The translations under genes were made by a program, and so were the position numbers. DNA of 64,000 bases from Lentisphaeria bacterium. Lineage in GTDB: Bacteria > Verrucomicrobiota > Lentisphaeria > Victivallales > Victivallaceae. Of this stretch, positions 54,194 through 62,771 are shown one piece after another. Position 1 is the first letter of the stretch. Each line of letters starts with the position of its first letter. Where the stretch lies: positions 1 to 64,000 of the forward strand of contig JAFSTC010000047.1 of assembly GCA_017450705.1 (NCBI GenBank). The letters run 5' to 3'. The notes beneath the pieces are model-generated. The model saw only the letters and a list, made by a program, of their open reading frames with translations, was not told the origin of the DNA and did not search any database.

Positions 54194-57100
54194 CTACTCC
54201 AGCAGACAGATCTCGCCGCGTTCCGGGTGGCCCTTGCCGTCGAAGGTGTTGCGCCAGAAGACCCAGCAGTCCGGGCCACCGCCCGTGTCGTCGTCGTTCA
54301 GCCTGAAATCGAAGCCGAAGAACGCGCCCGAGCGGCCGGCGGGCCCCAGCGCCGCCAGGGGCAGCTTGATCTGGTAAGTCGTCGTCCCCTTTTGATCGTC
54401 GCGGGAGATATCGCAGGCAATATCTTGCAGTTTCGGGCGGTCCCGGCCCTCGGTGACGCGGCAGACGGCCCCGGCTTTCGTCAGGGCGGCGGTCAGGACG
54501 AAGTCGTCGTCGTCCCGGCCGGGTTTGTCGGTCAGGTGGTCCAGCAGGGGGTCGAAGGCCAGCTGCAGGCAGTCGCCCCGCTCGGGGCGCTGAGGATCCG
54601 GACTGCCGAAGTGGCGGTCGTCGCGGGCGACGGCGGTGATGTAAAGGAATTTCCCGTCATGGCCCAGCCGGAGCCGGATGGAGAGGTCGTCGTTCCCGGT
54701 CCAGGTGTTGTGGTCGAAGGGGGCGATCTGGGCGCTGCCCGCAAGCAGGAGCCCCGGGATCGTCTTCTTGCCGCCCGTAGTGCCGTCGGGGGCGAGGGGA
54801 CCCTCTATCTTGCGCACCCAGGTCCGCCGCCCCAGCGTGTAACGATACTGCCCCGTCACGGGGAAGCCCTCGAACCGGACGCGGACTTCGAGGGGCTTCT
54901 TCAATGTGAAAGGCAGACGGACCGTTGCCGTTCCGCCGCCCTGCAAAGTGAAGGGATACTTTTTGGTGAAGCCGTCGGTGGAACAGCCGGCTTCGCCCCG
55001 GCGGGTCCCTTTTGCAAAGTTGCCGACGAGGTGCATCTTGAGCGTTTTGAGCGTCTCCGGGCGGAAGATGACCTCCGCCGGGAATTCGTTGACGGCGATC
55101 CCGGCCAGAGAGGCTTTCAGCCGGGCAAAGTTGTCCTCGCCGGGAACATTGCGCCGGATATAGAGCGGTTCCTGTCTCAAGCGGGCGCGGAAGCCCTCCT
55201 TCGTCTGCGGAAATTCGAGGTCGCCTCCCAGAAAATCCCGGAAGCGCAGCGCGGAATCGGCGGGGATCAGAATCTCCGGCTCGTAGTGTTCGGTGAAACT
55301 CCACAGGGCGGCTCCGGCGCTGCCGTCGGCGTAGCGGAAGAGGAGACAGTCGCTCCTGGCATTCAGGGGGCGGGCCTCCGCAACCGTCACGTTTTCGACC
55401 ATCTGCACGGCCTCGGCGATGGCGGCGGCGGCGGGCAGGGGCTCGTTGCGGTACCAGATCCCCATGTGGTAGATGCCGCCCTCCAGCCCGGAGCCGAAGC
55501 CGTCGAAACAGAAGAAGCTGGACATGCCCAGAGCCTTTGCCTTCAGGAGACTGCGGGCGTAAAGCCGGGCGTGGGCGAGGGTGTAGTGGGGATTGTCCAA
55601 CTCCCGGCAGTCGATGAAATAACCGTATTCGGAGATGAAGATGTTCCGTCCCGAACCGTACTTCTTCAGGACGGCCGAGGCGTCGTTCCACCTCTGGGTC
55701 AGCTGCTGTTCCGTTCCGGCGGGGGGGCGGCCGGGGCCGATCCAGCGGGGGCGGGGGTAGCAGTCGAGACCGAAACTGTTGATCCCCTTCGTTGTTACCT
55801 GCCGCAGGACGCTGGCGCAGAAGAGATAGTGGAAGTGGGAGTCCACGTCGCTGGGACGGACCCCGGAGACCACGGCGCCGGGGAAGCGGCGGAAGATCTC
55901 CTCGGAGGTGATGGAGATCTGCTTCGCCGCCCGGCGGACCGGGGAGCCGAAGACGTAATACCCCCGGCACTGGTCCGGTTCTTTGCTCTTGTAGTAGCTG
56001 TTGCACCCGATGGAGGCGTCGATCTCGCCTGAGCACTCGAAGATGTCGACGTATTTCCCGTACGCGTCGAGCAGGGCGCCGACGATGGGCCGCCAGGCCG
56101 TTTCCAGCATGTTCTCGGCGGGCAGCAGACGGCCCACGGGGACCTTGAGGGCGGCGGCGCCGGCTTTTTCGGCCGGATCCAGCATCCATGCCGGGCCCCG
56201 CACGCCGAAGGAGAATTTGACCTTGCGGCCCTGAGCCTTGAGTTTTTTCAGCTCCTCCAAATGGGGAAAGCGCCAGGGCGGGGCCGTCTGCTTGAGATTG
56301 GCTATGCCGCTGCCCCGGCTGGACCAGAGGTCGCCGAAAAGCGCCGCCGTGCGGCGGTGGTGCTCCAGATTGTAGACCGCGGTGAAGCGCTCACAGCCCG
56401 GCGCAAGGGGTTTGGCGCGATGGATCACCGCCAGACGCACAAGTTCCTCCCGCACGCCCGGGTAAGAAGCGCGGACGGCGTACCAGCCGGCCCGGCCCCG
56501 GGGCAGGTCGATTTTTGTCGTGAAATCGCCCTTTTCGTCGAAGGCGGGAACGGTCTCCCGGCTGAGGAGTGTTTTGCCCCGGGCGTCCTCCACGCGGAGG
56601 AGCAGTTTCCCGGCGGGGCCGCTCGAAGTCCGGTGGAGCCGGACCGTCACGGTCACCTCCTCTCCCGCCGGGTAGACGTTGCACTCCGACGGGGGCGGCT
56701 TGATGAGTATCCAGTCGGTCTCTCCGGGTTCCCAGGGCAGGGCGGTCCTGCCCCGGTTGATCATGAGCCGGTCCACCCGCACCGGGGCATCGGCGTTGTT
56801 GCGGACGACCACGCAGTGATCCTTGGACCCGTCCGTGGTGACGGTGTAAGTCAAACGGGTCCACTCGGTCCCGACCCGTCTGCGCCGGGAACTGACGAGT
56901 TTGGCGATGCCCTGCCAGCTGTTCATCCGGGGCAGGGCGAAAAACGAGACGGGTGCGGGTTTCTCCTCGGCCCGGAACCATCCCGAGAGGGTGTAGGTCC
57001 CCGCCGGAAGCGGGACGGGCCGGGAGCTCAGCGAGCCCGCCTTCATCATCCTGACGCAGGAGGCGCTTTCATATCCGCCCGAACGGTCCCAGCGGAAAAA

Positions 57101-57256
57101 AGTGCCGTCGTTGACGTAGGGAAAACCCCAGGTCCCCCGGGAGTAGCTGGTCCACTCCCGTTCGAAATCCGGATCGCCCGGCAGCAGATTGACTCCCGCG
57201 CCGCAGACTTCGAAAAGTGCGGCGGCGGCCAGCAGGATCGCGGCGGCTCTCTTCAT
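54194..57256 (-). CDS. Large secreted glycoside hydrolase-like protein with C-terminal CBM9-like domain
   Basis: 1020 residues from ATG 57256, with GGAAGAGAG upstream. Signal peptide MKRAAAILLAAAALFEVCG. Residues 25-170 look like a carbohydrate-binding jelly roll (NLLPGDPDFEREWTSYSRGT). A barrel-like catalytic part spans about 280-620. Candidate acids are FECSGEID near 410 and ISEYGY near 540, the spacing expected for clan GH-A. The last 190 residues (RLGHDGKFLYITAVARDD) resemble a CBM9-like sugar-binding domain. The family is not certain. It lies between a prepilin-like gene and GH20 in one operon. Confidence 0.75.
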   Translation of the reverse strand: MKRAAAILLAAAALFEVCGAGVNLLPGDPDFEREWTSYSRGTWGFPYVNDGTFFRWDRSGGYESASCVRMMKAGSLSSRPVPLPAGTYTLSGWFRAEEKPAPVSFFALPRMNSWQGIAKLVSSRRRRVGTEWTRLTYTVTTDGSKDHCVVVRNNADAPVRVDRLMINRGRTALPWEPGETDWILIKPPPSECNVYPAGEEVTVTVRLHRTSSGPAGKLLLRVEDARGKTLLSRETVPAFDEKGDFTTKIDLPRGRAGWYAVRASYPGVREELVRLAVIHRAKPLAPGCERFTAVYNLEHHRRTAALFGDLWSSRGSGIANLKQTAPPWRFPHLEELKKLKAQGRKVKFSFGVRGPAWMLDPAEKAGAAALKVPVGRLLPAENMLETAWRPIVGALLDAYGKYVDIFECSGEIDASIGCNSYYKSKEPDQCRGYYVFGSPVRRAAKQISITSEEIFRRFPGAVVSGVRPSDVDSHFHYLFCASVLRQVTTKGINSFGLDCYPRPRWIGPGRPPAGTEQQLTQRWNDASAVLKKYGSGRNIFISEYGYFIDCRELDNPHYTLAHARLYARSLLKAKALGMSSFFCFDGFGSGLEGGIYHMGIWYRNEPLPAAAAIAEAVQMVENVTVAEARPLNARSDCLLFRYADGSAGAALWSFTEHYEPEILIPADSALRFRDFLGGDLEFPQTKEGFRARLRQEPLYIRRNVPGEDNFARLKASLAGIAVNEFPAEVIFRPETLKTLKMHLVGNFAKGTRRGEAGCSTDGFTKKYPFTLQGGGTATVRLPFTLKKPLEVRVRFEGFPVTGQYRYTLGRRTWVRKIEGPLAPDGTTGGKKTIPGLLLAGSAQIAPFDHNTWTGNDDLSIRLRLGHDGKFLYITAVARDDRHFGSPDPQRPERGDCLQLAFDPLLDHLTDKPGRDDDDFVLTAALTKAGAVCRVTEGRDRPKLQDIACDISRDDQKGTTTYQIKLPLAALGPAGRSGAFFGFDFRLNDDDTGGGPDCWVFWRNTFDGKGHPERGEICLLE

Positions 57257-57276
57257 GGCGCTTTTCTCTCTTCCGG

Positions 57277-58077
57277 TCAGCGCTGGTATTCGGCGTAGGC
57301 GTAGCGCGTCCCGGGGACGGCGGGCCGCCAGACGGTCTTCCACTGGAGGAGCGCCTCACGCGAGGCGTTGCTCACGTGGCCGTCGACGTAGAGGATGTTG
57401 GAGCTCTGGTTGTGCCGCGTGGCGAAGGTGCCGTGGTTGATATCCGAGAAGGTGTGCGCGTTGGCGTTGATGTAGTAGAAGCCCTTGCCGTGTTCGGAAG
57501 CATCGACGGAGGCGCAGTCGGTGTCCAGCAGCGTTATGGTCACGGAGGGGAAGCGCAGCTGCGACATCTTGGCCCCGGCCTTCACCGGAGAGCCGAGCTT
57601 GCTGTTGAAGCCCGCGGTGCAGTCCTCGGGATTCCCGGCGAAGTTGAGGGGCCCGCCCAGGATGACGCCGTAGCTCACGTTGTAGAGCTGGAAACTGTTC
57701 TTGTAGACGAAGGTCCCGGCAGGACACTGCAGCAGAGAATCGGCCTTGCCGATCCGCAGGACGTTTTTGCACGTGGAGGGGTATCTCACGTCGCCGATGT
57801 GCCCCTGATCGCGTTCGATGTAGGCGCTCCAGTGGTACACGCCCTCGCGGTGCATGTACTGGCCGTTGTTGTCGACGTAGGCCGCGAAATAGTTGCCCAG
57901 CTGCTTCAAGTTGGAGGTGCAGTTGATCGTCTTGGCCCGGTCCCGGGCCTGCTGCAGCGCGGGCATGAGCATGGCCGCCAGAATGGCGATGATCGCGACC
58001 ACGACCAGCAGCTCGATCAGCGTGAAACGCCGGGCGCGGGTCCGGAAAACGGCGGCGGAAGAGACGTCTTTTTTCAT
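57277..58077 (-). CDS. Prepilin-like secreted protein with VDGHV motif
   Basis: 266 residues; I prefer ATG 58077 because AGGGGG lies five bases upstream (ATG 58080 is the alternative). A 17-residue basic leader precedes the prepilin site [22 protein letters not shown], and [24 protein letters not shown] follows. [15 protein letters not shown] near the C-terminus is the H-X9-DG motif. It is a paralogue of the protein at 1754-2518. It is the first gene of the minus-strand operon and probably exported through a pilus or type II-like machine. Confidence 0.9.
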   Translation of the reverse strand: MKKDVSSAAVFRTRARRFTLIELLVVVAIIAILAAMLMPALQQARDRAKTINCTSNLKQLGNYFAAYVDNNGQYMHREGVYHWSAYIERDQGHIGDVRYPSTCKNVLRIGKADSLLQCPAGTFVYKNSFQLYNVSYGVILGGPLNFAGNPEDCTAGFNSKLGSPVKAGAKMSQLRFPSVTITLLDTDCASVDASEHGKGFYYINANAHTFSDINHGTFATRHNQSSNILYVDGHVSNASREALLQWKTVWRPAVPGTRYAYAEYQR

Positions 58078-58122
58078 CATAACCCCCTTGAATGAAGAAC
58101 GGTTCGCAGGCCTTCCCCGGAT

Positions 58123-58150
58123 AATATAGTCCGCGAAAGGGCATTTTCAA
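58123..58150 (-). promoter_or_regulatory. Promoter of the prepilin-hydrolase-GH20 operon
   Basis: On the minus strand TTGAAA (58150-58145) and TATATT (58128-58123) are separated by 16 bp. The AraC gene is divergent, so the 178-bp gap probably holds the shared operator. Confidence 0.7.
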
Positions 58151-58208
58151 AACTTTTTCCCGGGAATTACCCGTAAAAAACAAATCAAAACAAGGCTTTT
58201 CTTAAGAT

Positions 58209-58236
58209 TTGACATTTTTCCCATCCGTGCTACATT
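58209..58236 (+). promoter_or_regulatory. Promoter of the AraC-type regulator
   Basis: TTGACA (58209-58214) and TACATT (58231-58236) are separated by 16 bp; the gene starts 22 bp downstream of the -10 box. GGAGG lies at 58243-58247. Confidence 0.7.
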
Positions 58237-58258
58237 AAGGTCCGGAGGTGCGAAGATC

Positions 58259-59092
58259 ATGCGTTCGGTCTTTCAGGATCTGAGACTGGAGATACTCTCC
58301 GCCCGGGAGAAGATGCTGGACACCAGCTGGCGGACCGAAAACTTCGACCGGCGTTACCGGATCGTGCCCCACACCCGTTTCTATCTGCCGCTCTCGGGCG
58401 AGGCCTTCTACGATTTCCGGGGGAGACACTACGCCATGCGCCGGGGCGTCATGCAGCTTCTGCCGCCCTTCGCCGAGGTCAAGGCCCGCTGCGACGGCGA
58501 GTGCTATCTGGGCTGGATCAATTTTCACTGTTACATCGGAGAGGACATGATCGACGTCTTCTCCCTGTGGCCGGTCCCGTGGGAGCTGCCCGTGGACGAT
58601 CAGGAGTACCGGCTCCGGCTTTTCCGGATCATCCGCCGCTGCGTCGGCGAGGCGAAACACGCTTTCCGCGAGATTCCCCCGGGGGCCCTCTTCGAGGCGG
58701 AGGCCGCCCTGCGGCTGCTGATCCATCCCTTTCTGGAGCAGATCGAACGGGCCGCTCCCCGGCAGGCGGATCCCGGGCGGCTGCTGACGCTTCTCAGGTA
58801 CATCGACGATCATCTGGACCGTTCCCTGACGCTGGGACATCTGGCCGGGGTCATGCACTGCCACCCCAACTATCTGGCCGCGCAGTTCTCCCGCCGGATG
58901 GGGCAGTCCCTGGGCCGCTACTGCCGGATGCGCAAATTCGACCGCGCCGTTGAACTGCTGAACACGACGGAGATGAACATCGCCGAGATCGCCGACGCCC
59001 TGGGCTACGCCGACGTCAACAATTTCTCCCGCCAGTTCCGGGGGTGCTGCGGCCTGTCGCCCCGGAATTACCGCCGCACCCTGCCGCCGTAA
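58259..59092 (+). CDS. AraC family transcription regulator
   Basis: 277 residues. Residues 30-120 look like a cupin-type sensing domain (TRFYLPLSGEAFYDFRGRHY). The C-terminal 100 residues hold the two helix-turn-helix units: LTLGHLAGVMHCHPNYLAAQFSRRMG, then MNIAEIADALGYADVNNFSRQFR, the AraC signature. It is divergent from the prepilin-hydrolase operon, so it most likely activates it in response to a sugar. The start has GGAGG eleven bases upstream. Confidence 0.93.
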   Translation: MRSVFQDLRLEILSAREKMLDTSWRTENFDRRYRIVPHTRFYLPLSGEAFYDFRGRHYAMRRGVMQLLPPFAEVKARCDGECYLGWINFHCYIGEDMIDVFSLWPVPWELPVDDQEYRLRLFRIIRRCVGEAKHAFREIPPGALFEAEAALRLLIHPFLEQIERAAPRQADPGRLLTLLRYIDDHLDRSLTLGHLAGVMHCHPNYLAAQFSRRMGQSLGRYCRMRKFDRAVELLNTTEMNIAEIADALGYADVNNFSRQFRGCCGLSPRNYRRTLPP

Positions 59093-59143
59093 CGGCACGC
59101 CCGGCCGGGACGGCGGCGGGAAAAGAAGATTTTCCGTGCCGAC

Positions 59144-59172
59144 TTGAAAAAGGCGGCTTGCGCGCGTATATT
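59144..59172 (+). promoter_or_regulatory. Sigma-70-type promoter for rimO-pgsA
   Basis: TTGAAA (59144-59149) and TATATT (59167-59172) are separated by 17 bp, 57 bp before rimO. Confidence 0.75.
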
Positions 59173-59228
59173 TTAAGCGTGAGGGCGTTTGCAACAGCGA
59201 TATTTGCGGCGGAGGGCCGTAGGAAAAG

Positions 59229-60569
59229 ATGAAAAAAAATGAAACTTGCGGGGAGAAGCGCTTTTTTCTGGTTTCCCTGGGGTGCCCGAAAAATCTGGTG
59301 GATTCCGAGATCATCTCGGGAAATCTCCTCAGTTCCGGCTGGACGCTGACCGCGGATCCCGAGGACGCGTCGCTTTTCGTCATCAACACCTGCGCCTTCA
59401 TCCCCTCCGCCCGGCAGGAGGCCGCGGAGGAGATCGCTTCGGCCGCGGCGTGGAAGGAGGCGGCTCCCGGACGCCGGATCATGGTCTCGGGGTGTCTCAC
59501 CCGTTACGATTCCCGCGTCCGCGAGGAATACCCCTGCGTGGACTTCTGGACCGGTCCCGGCGACGTGGCCCGGGTCGCCGAGATCATCGGCGGCGCGTCG
59601 CCCGCTCCGGAATGCGCCTACTGTCACGACGAAAAAACGCCGATGCTCCAGCTGACGCTGCCCCATGTGGCCTACCTCAAAATAGCCGACGGCTGCGGCA
59701 ACGGCTGCGCCTACTGCATCATCCCGCGTCTGCGGGGCGCTCTGCGGAGCCGTCCGGCAAAATCCGTGCTGAACGAGGCGCGCACTCTGGTCGCCAACGG
59801 CGTCAGGGAGATCGTTCTCGTGGCGCAGGACACCACCGTCTACGGTGCCGACCGTCCCGGATCGGGGGAGACGCTGGCCGGGCTCCTCGCACAGATGGAC
59901 CGCCTCGACGGCGATTTCCGGGTCCGTCTGCTCTACACGCATCCGGCGCACTACACGGAGGAGCTCATCGGCGCATTGAGTTCCTGCGAAAAAGTCTACC
60001 CCTATCTCGACATCCCGCTGCAGCACATTTCGGACCGGATCCTTTCGGCCATGAACCGGCACATCACCTCCGGGGAGATCAGAGCGCTGCTGAAAAAACT
60101 CCGGGCGCGGATCCCCGGCCTTGTTTTGCGGACCACGTTCATCACGGGGCTTCCCGGCGAGACGGAGGAGGAGTTCCGGGAGCTGGAGGATTTCGTCCGG
60201 GAGCAGAAGTTCGAACGCATGGGCGTCTTCCCCTACGCCGCCGAGCCCGGGACCCGGGCGGCGGCCATGCCCGATCAGGTCCCTGCCGCCGTGGCGGAGG
60301 CCCGGGCGCAAAAGCTCATGAAAGCCCAGAACGCCCGGATGAAGCGCCTCTGCGGCCGTCTGGCCGGGCAGGAGATGCGCGTTTTGGTCGATCATGTCGA
60401 GGACGGCGTCGCCGTGGCCCGGGGGGTCTGGGATGCGCCGGACATCGACAATGCGATATTGATCCCGCATGTCGGGAAGAGTTCCGTCGGCAGCTGGCAA
60501 CTGGTCCGCGTCGTCGGAAGGCAGGGGTGCGATCTGGTGGCCGAAAGAATACGGAGGGGCGCAAAATGA
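59229..60569 (+). CDS. rimO: Ribosomal protein uS12 methylthiotransferase RimO
   Basis: 446 residues. Radical-SAM enzyme that adds a methylthio group to an Asp of uS12. The N-terminal cluster uses Cys19, Cys55 and Cys89 (LGCPKNLVDSE, NTCAFI, VSGCL). The radical-SAM site is CGNGCAYC with Cys156, Cys160 and Cys163. The C-terminal TRAM domain starts near 375 (EMRVLVDHVEDGVAVAR). The gap between the first two domains is short. Its stop overlaps the pgsA start as ATGA. Confidence 0.95.
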   Translation: MKKNETCGEKRFFLVSLGCPKNLVDSEIISGNLLSSGWTLTADPEDASLFVINTCAFIPSARQEAAEEIASAAAWKEAAPGRRIMVSGCLTRYDSRVREEYPCVDFWTGPGDVARVAEIIGGASPAPECAYCHDEKTPMLQLTLPHVAYLKIADGCGNGCAYCIIPRLRGALRSRPAKSVLNEARTLVANGVREIVLVAQDTTVYGADRPGSGETLAGLLAQMDRLDGDFRVRLLYTHPAHYTEELIGALSSCEKVYPYLDIPLQHISDRILSAMNRHITSGEIRALLKKLRARIPGLVLRTTFITGLPGETEEEFRELEDFVREQKFERMGVFPYAAEPGTRAAAMPDQVPAAVAEARAQKLMKAQNARMKRLCGRLAGQEMRVLVDHVEDGVAVARGVWDAPDIDNAILIPHVGKSSVGSWQLVRVVGRQGCDLVAERIRRGAK

Positions 60570-61180
60570 ACATGCGGAATATTCCCAATATCCTCACGGT
60601 GAGCCGCATAGCCGCGGTTCTGGTTTTCGTTGTCCTGGCGACGTTCGCCGAAAGGACGTTCATGTCGGACGAGGCGGTGCGCCTGGTGCGTCTCGTCGCG
60701 TACATTCTGGCGATCCTCGCCGGGGTGACGGATCTCCTCGACGGCTACATCGCCCGGCGGTACAATTTCGTCAGCGACTTCGGCGCGCTGATGGATCCCC
60801 TCGCGGACAAAATTTTCGTGACGGGGACCATGCTCATGGCGGTGGAGTACGGCCTCATGCCGGCGTGGATCGCCGTCGCGGTCCTCTGCCGCGAGTTCAT
60901 GGTGACGGGCCTGCGGACCCTCGCCGCGAAAAAACAGGTCGTGATCTCCGCGGACCGCTGGGGTAAGCTCAAAACCGCTCTGCAGATGCTCATGCTGATC
61001 ATTGCCGGCGCGGCCTGGGTGATCGACGGCGGCGCGCAGTACATGCACACGGCCAAATGGTTCGGCATCCGGCTCTGGTATCTGTGGATCGTCTATCTCT
61101 CCGGGATCGTCCTCGTGACGATCGGTTCCGGCGCGGGATATTTTTTCAAGTACCGGAAACTTTACCTGCCGGAAAAGTGA
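60566..61180 (+). CDS. pgsA: CDP-diacylglycerol-glycerol-3-phosphate phosphatidyltransferase
   Basis: 204 residues from ATG 60566, with GGAGG nine bases upstream. Integral membrane enzyme that makes phosphatidylglycerol phosphate. The CDP-alcohol motif DLLDGYIARRYNFVSDFGALMDPLADK (split here as DLLDGYIARR and FGALMDPLADK) has the metal-binding aspartates at 56, 59, 77 and 81. NIPNILTVSRI is the family start. rimO-pgsA is a known gene order. Confidence 0.95.
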   Translation: MNMRNIPNILTVSRIAAVLVFVVLATFAERTFMSDEAVRLVRLVAYILAILAGVTDLLDGYIARRYNFVSDFGALMDPLADKIFVTGTMLMAVEYGLMPAWIAVAVLCREFMVTGLRTLAAKKQVVISADRWGKLKTALQMLMLIIAGAAWVIDGGAQYMHTAKWFGIRLWYLWIVYLSGIVLVTIGSGAGYFFKYRKLYLPEK

Positions 61181-61190
61181 CCCCGGTACG

Positions 61191-61220
61191 GACGGACACG
61201 GACGGACACGGACGGACACG
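61191..61220 (+). repeat. Three exact tandem copies of a 10-bp unit GACGGACACG (left side)
   Basis: Units at 61191, 61201 and 61211, directly after pgsA and ahead of the four-helix-bundle gene. The same unit occurs on the right side at 61861-61870, and inverted versions lie at 61884-61924. Confidence 0.95.
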
Positions 61221-61254
61221 CGGATGGTCGTGTGGTCCGTTTTGAGGTGATGTG

Positions 61255-61845
61255 ATGCCGGAGATCCTTTTGCCGCACGGCGGTTTCGAAGAGTTGAAGA
61301 GTTTTCGCCTGGCGCGGCTGACTTTCGATATCACGGCGCGCTTTGTCGAAATGTACGTCGACGCCGGATCGCGCACACGGGACCAGATGGTTCAGGCGGC
61401 GCGGAGCGGCGTGCAAAACATTGCGGAGGGGTCCGAAGCGGCGGCGACGAGCCGCAGGACGGAATTGAAACTCACCAATGTCGCGCGAGCTTCGCTTGTC
61501 GAACTGCAGTTGGACTATCAGGATTTTTTGCGGCAGCACGAATGGCCGGAATGGAGTAAGGATCACCCGGCGCTGGTCGACTTCAAACGGCGGCGGATTT
61601 CCGACATGACGGCTTTTCGGGCGTGGGTGCGGGACACCCGTGAAACCATGCCGCGGACGCACCGGGCGGCGATTGTCGCCAACGGGGCGTTGTCTTTGCT
61701 GAATTTGACGGTTTTTCTGCTGATGAAACAGCTGGCGGCCCAAGCCGCCGCCTTCGAACGGGAGGGCGGTTTTACCGAACGGCTTTACCGGGTACGGCAA
61801 AAAAGCGCCGGGATGAAGACGGATCACACGGATAAACACGGATAA
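61255..61845 (+). CDS. Four-helix-bundle protein (S23-like) with 'suffix' domain
   Basis: 196 residues from ATG 61255, with GAGGTGA five bases upstream. Residues about 20-90 resemble the bacterial four-helix-bundle family that includes the S23 proteins encoded in rRNA intervening sequences (RLARLTFDITARFVEMY, ARSGVQNIAEGSEAAATSRR). The following LTNVARASLVELQLDYQDFLRQHEW resembles the 'four helix bundle suffix' domain. Function is unknown. The last residues (DHTDKHG) and the stop are encoded by the right-hand 10-bp repeat, so the gene and repeats form one unit. Confidence 0.82.
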   Translation: MPEILLPHGGFEELKSFRLARLTFDITARFVEMYVDAGSRTRDQMVQAARSGVQNIAEGSEAAATSRRTELKLTNVARASLVELQLDYQDFLRQHEWPEWSKDHPALVDFKRRRISDMTAFRAWVRDTRETMPRTHRAAIVANGALSLLNLTVFLLMKQLAAQAAAFEREGGFTERLYRVRQKSAGMKTDHTDKHG

Positions 61846-61924
61846 ACACGGACAAACACCGACGGACACGCGGGGCGGGCGACCGTCCGTGTCGGTCTGT
61901 GTCAGTCCGTGTCAAGTCCGTGTC
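61831..61924. repeat. 10-bp repeat array, direct then inverted (right side)
   Basis: Direct units in 10-bp register: GATAAACACG twice (61831, 61841), GACAAACACC (61851) and GACGGACACG (61861). After a GC-rich spacer come inverted units CGTCCGTGTC (61884), GGTCTGTGTC (61894), AGTCCGTGTC (61904) and an 11-bp AAGTCCGTGTC (61914). The outer units are thus in inverted orientation to the left array. Confidence 0.9.
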
Positions 61925-61940
61925 CGACAGGAGGTGATGA

Positions 61941-62753
61941 ATGATCGATTACGGCTTGAAAGACCGCGTGGCTCTGATCACGGGGGCGAACAATCCGCGG
62001 GGGATCGGGGCGGCGGCGGCCCTGGCCTTCGCCCGCGAAGGAGCGAAGGTGGTCCTGGTCTACAAAAAAGTGCTCCGGCCCTTCGACAAAAGCAAAACCG
62101 GCGCAAACGGCGTCGACCGTTACTACGAAGCCAATGCCGGAAACGCCGATGTCGTCGCGGAGCGGCTTCGGAAGATCCATGCCGACTTCATCGTGCTGGA
62201 GAGCGATATCTCCGACGAGGCGGCCGTCGGGCGGATCTGGGCGGCCGTGGAGGAACGGTACGGAAAAGCCGACATCCTCGTCAACAACGCGGCCGCGGAC
62301 GACGAAAACGGCTTCGACACCATCGAAAAAATCACCACGGAAGTGATCGACGGCACCTTTGCGGTCAACGTCCGGGGCAGTCTCCTGATGATGCGGGAAT
62401 TCATCCGCCGCCGGGGCAGCGGCGGACGGGTCGTCAATATTTCCACCGACGCCGCGCAGATCTTTGCCGGCCAGATCGCCTACGGTTCGAGCAAGGCGGC
62501 TCTGGAGGCGCTGACCCGCAGCGTCGCCCTCGAGGCGGCGAAGTACGGTATAACGGTGAACTGCGTCGCGCCGGGCCCGACCCAGACGGGATGGATCGAC
62601 GCCGAGCTGGAGAAAGCCGTCGTGCCGCTGATCCCCCTGGGGGAACTGATCCGTCCGGAGGACATCGCCGAGACGATCCTGTTTTTGGCCAGCGCTCAGG
62701 CGCGGATGCTCACGGGCCAGGTCGTCAAGGTCTCCGGCGGACACGCGCTCTGA
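61941..62753 (+). CDS. Short-chain dehydrogenase/reductase (FabG-like)
   Basis: 270 residues. Rossmann fold with TGANNPRGIG at 14-23, NNA at 115-117, and the catalytic Ser168, Tyr181 and Lys185 (YGSSK). The insert after strand 2 (KKVLRPFDKSKTGANG) is longer than in FabG. C-terminal VKVSGGHAL is typical. An AGGAGGTG site precedes the start. The substrate is unknown; it may be a 3-oxoacyl or sugar alcohol. Convergent with the aldo/keto reductase. Confidence 0.9.
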   Translation: MIDYGLKDRVALITGANNPRGIGAAAALAFAREGAKVVLVYKKVLRPFDKSKTGANGVDRYYEANAGNADVVAERLRKIHADFIVLESDISDEAAVGRIWAAVEERYGKADILVNNAAADDENGFDTIEKITTEVIDGTFAVNVRGSLLMMREFIRRRGSGGRVVNISTDAAQIFAGQIAYGSSKAALEALTRSVALEAAKYGITVNCVAPGPTQTGWIDAELEKAVVPLIPLGELIRPEDIAETILFLASAQARMLTGQVVKVSGGHAL

Positions 62754-62771
62754 ACTCCGGCGCACCGGTGC

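Noticed and set aside
61191-61924. CRISPR or classical insertion sequence around the four-helix-bundle gene
   Set aside because: Repeats are 10 bp and contiguous, not spacer-separated, and no transposase or target-site duplication is visible. I keep it only as a candidate cassette.
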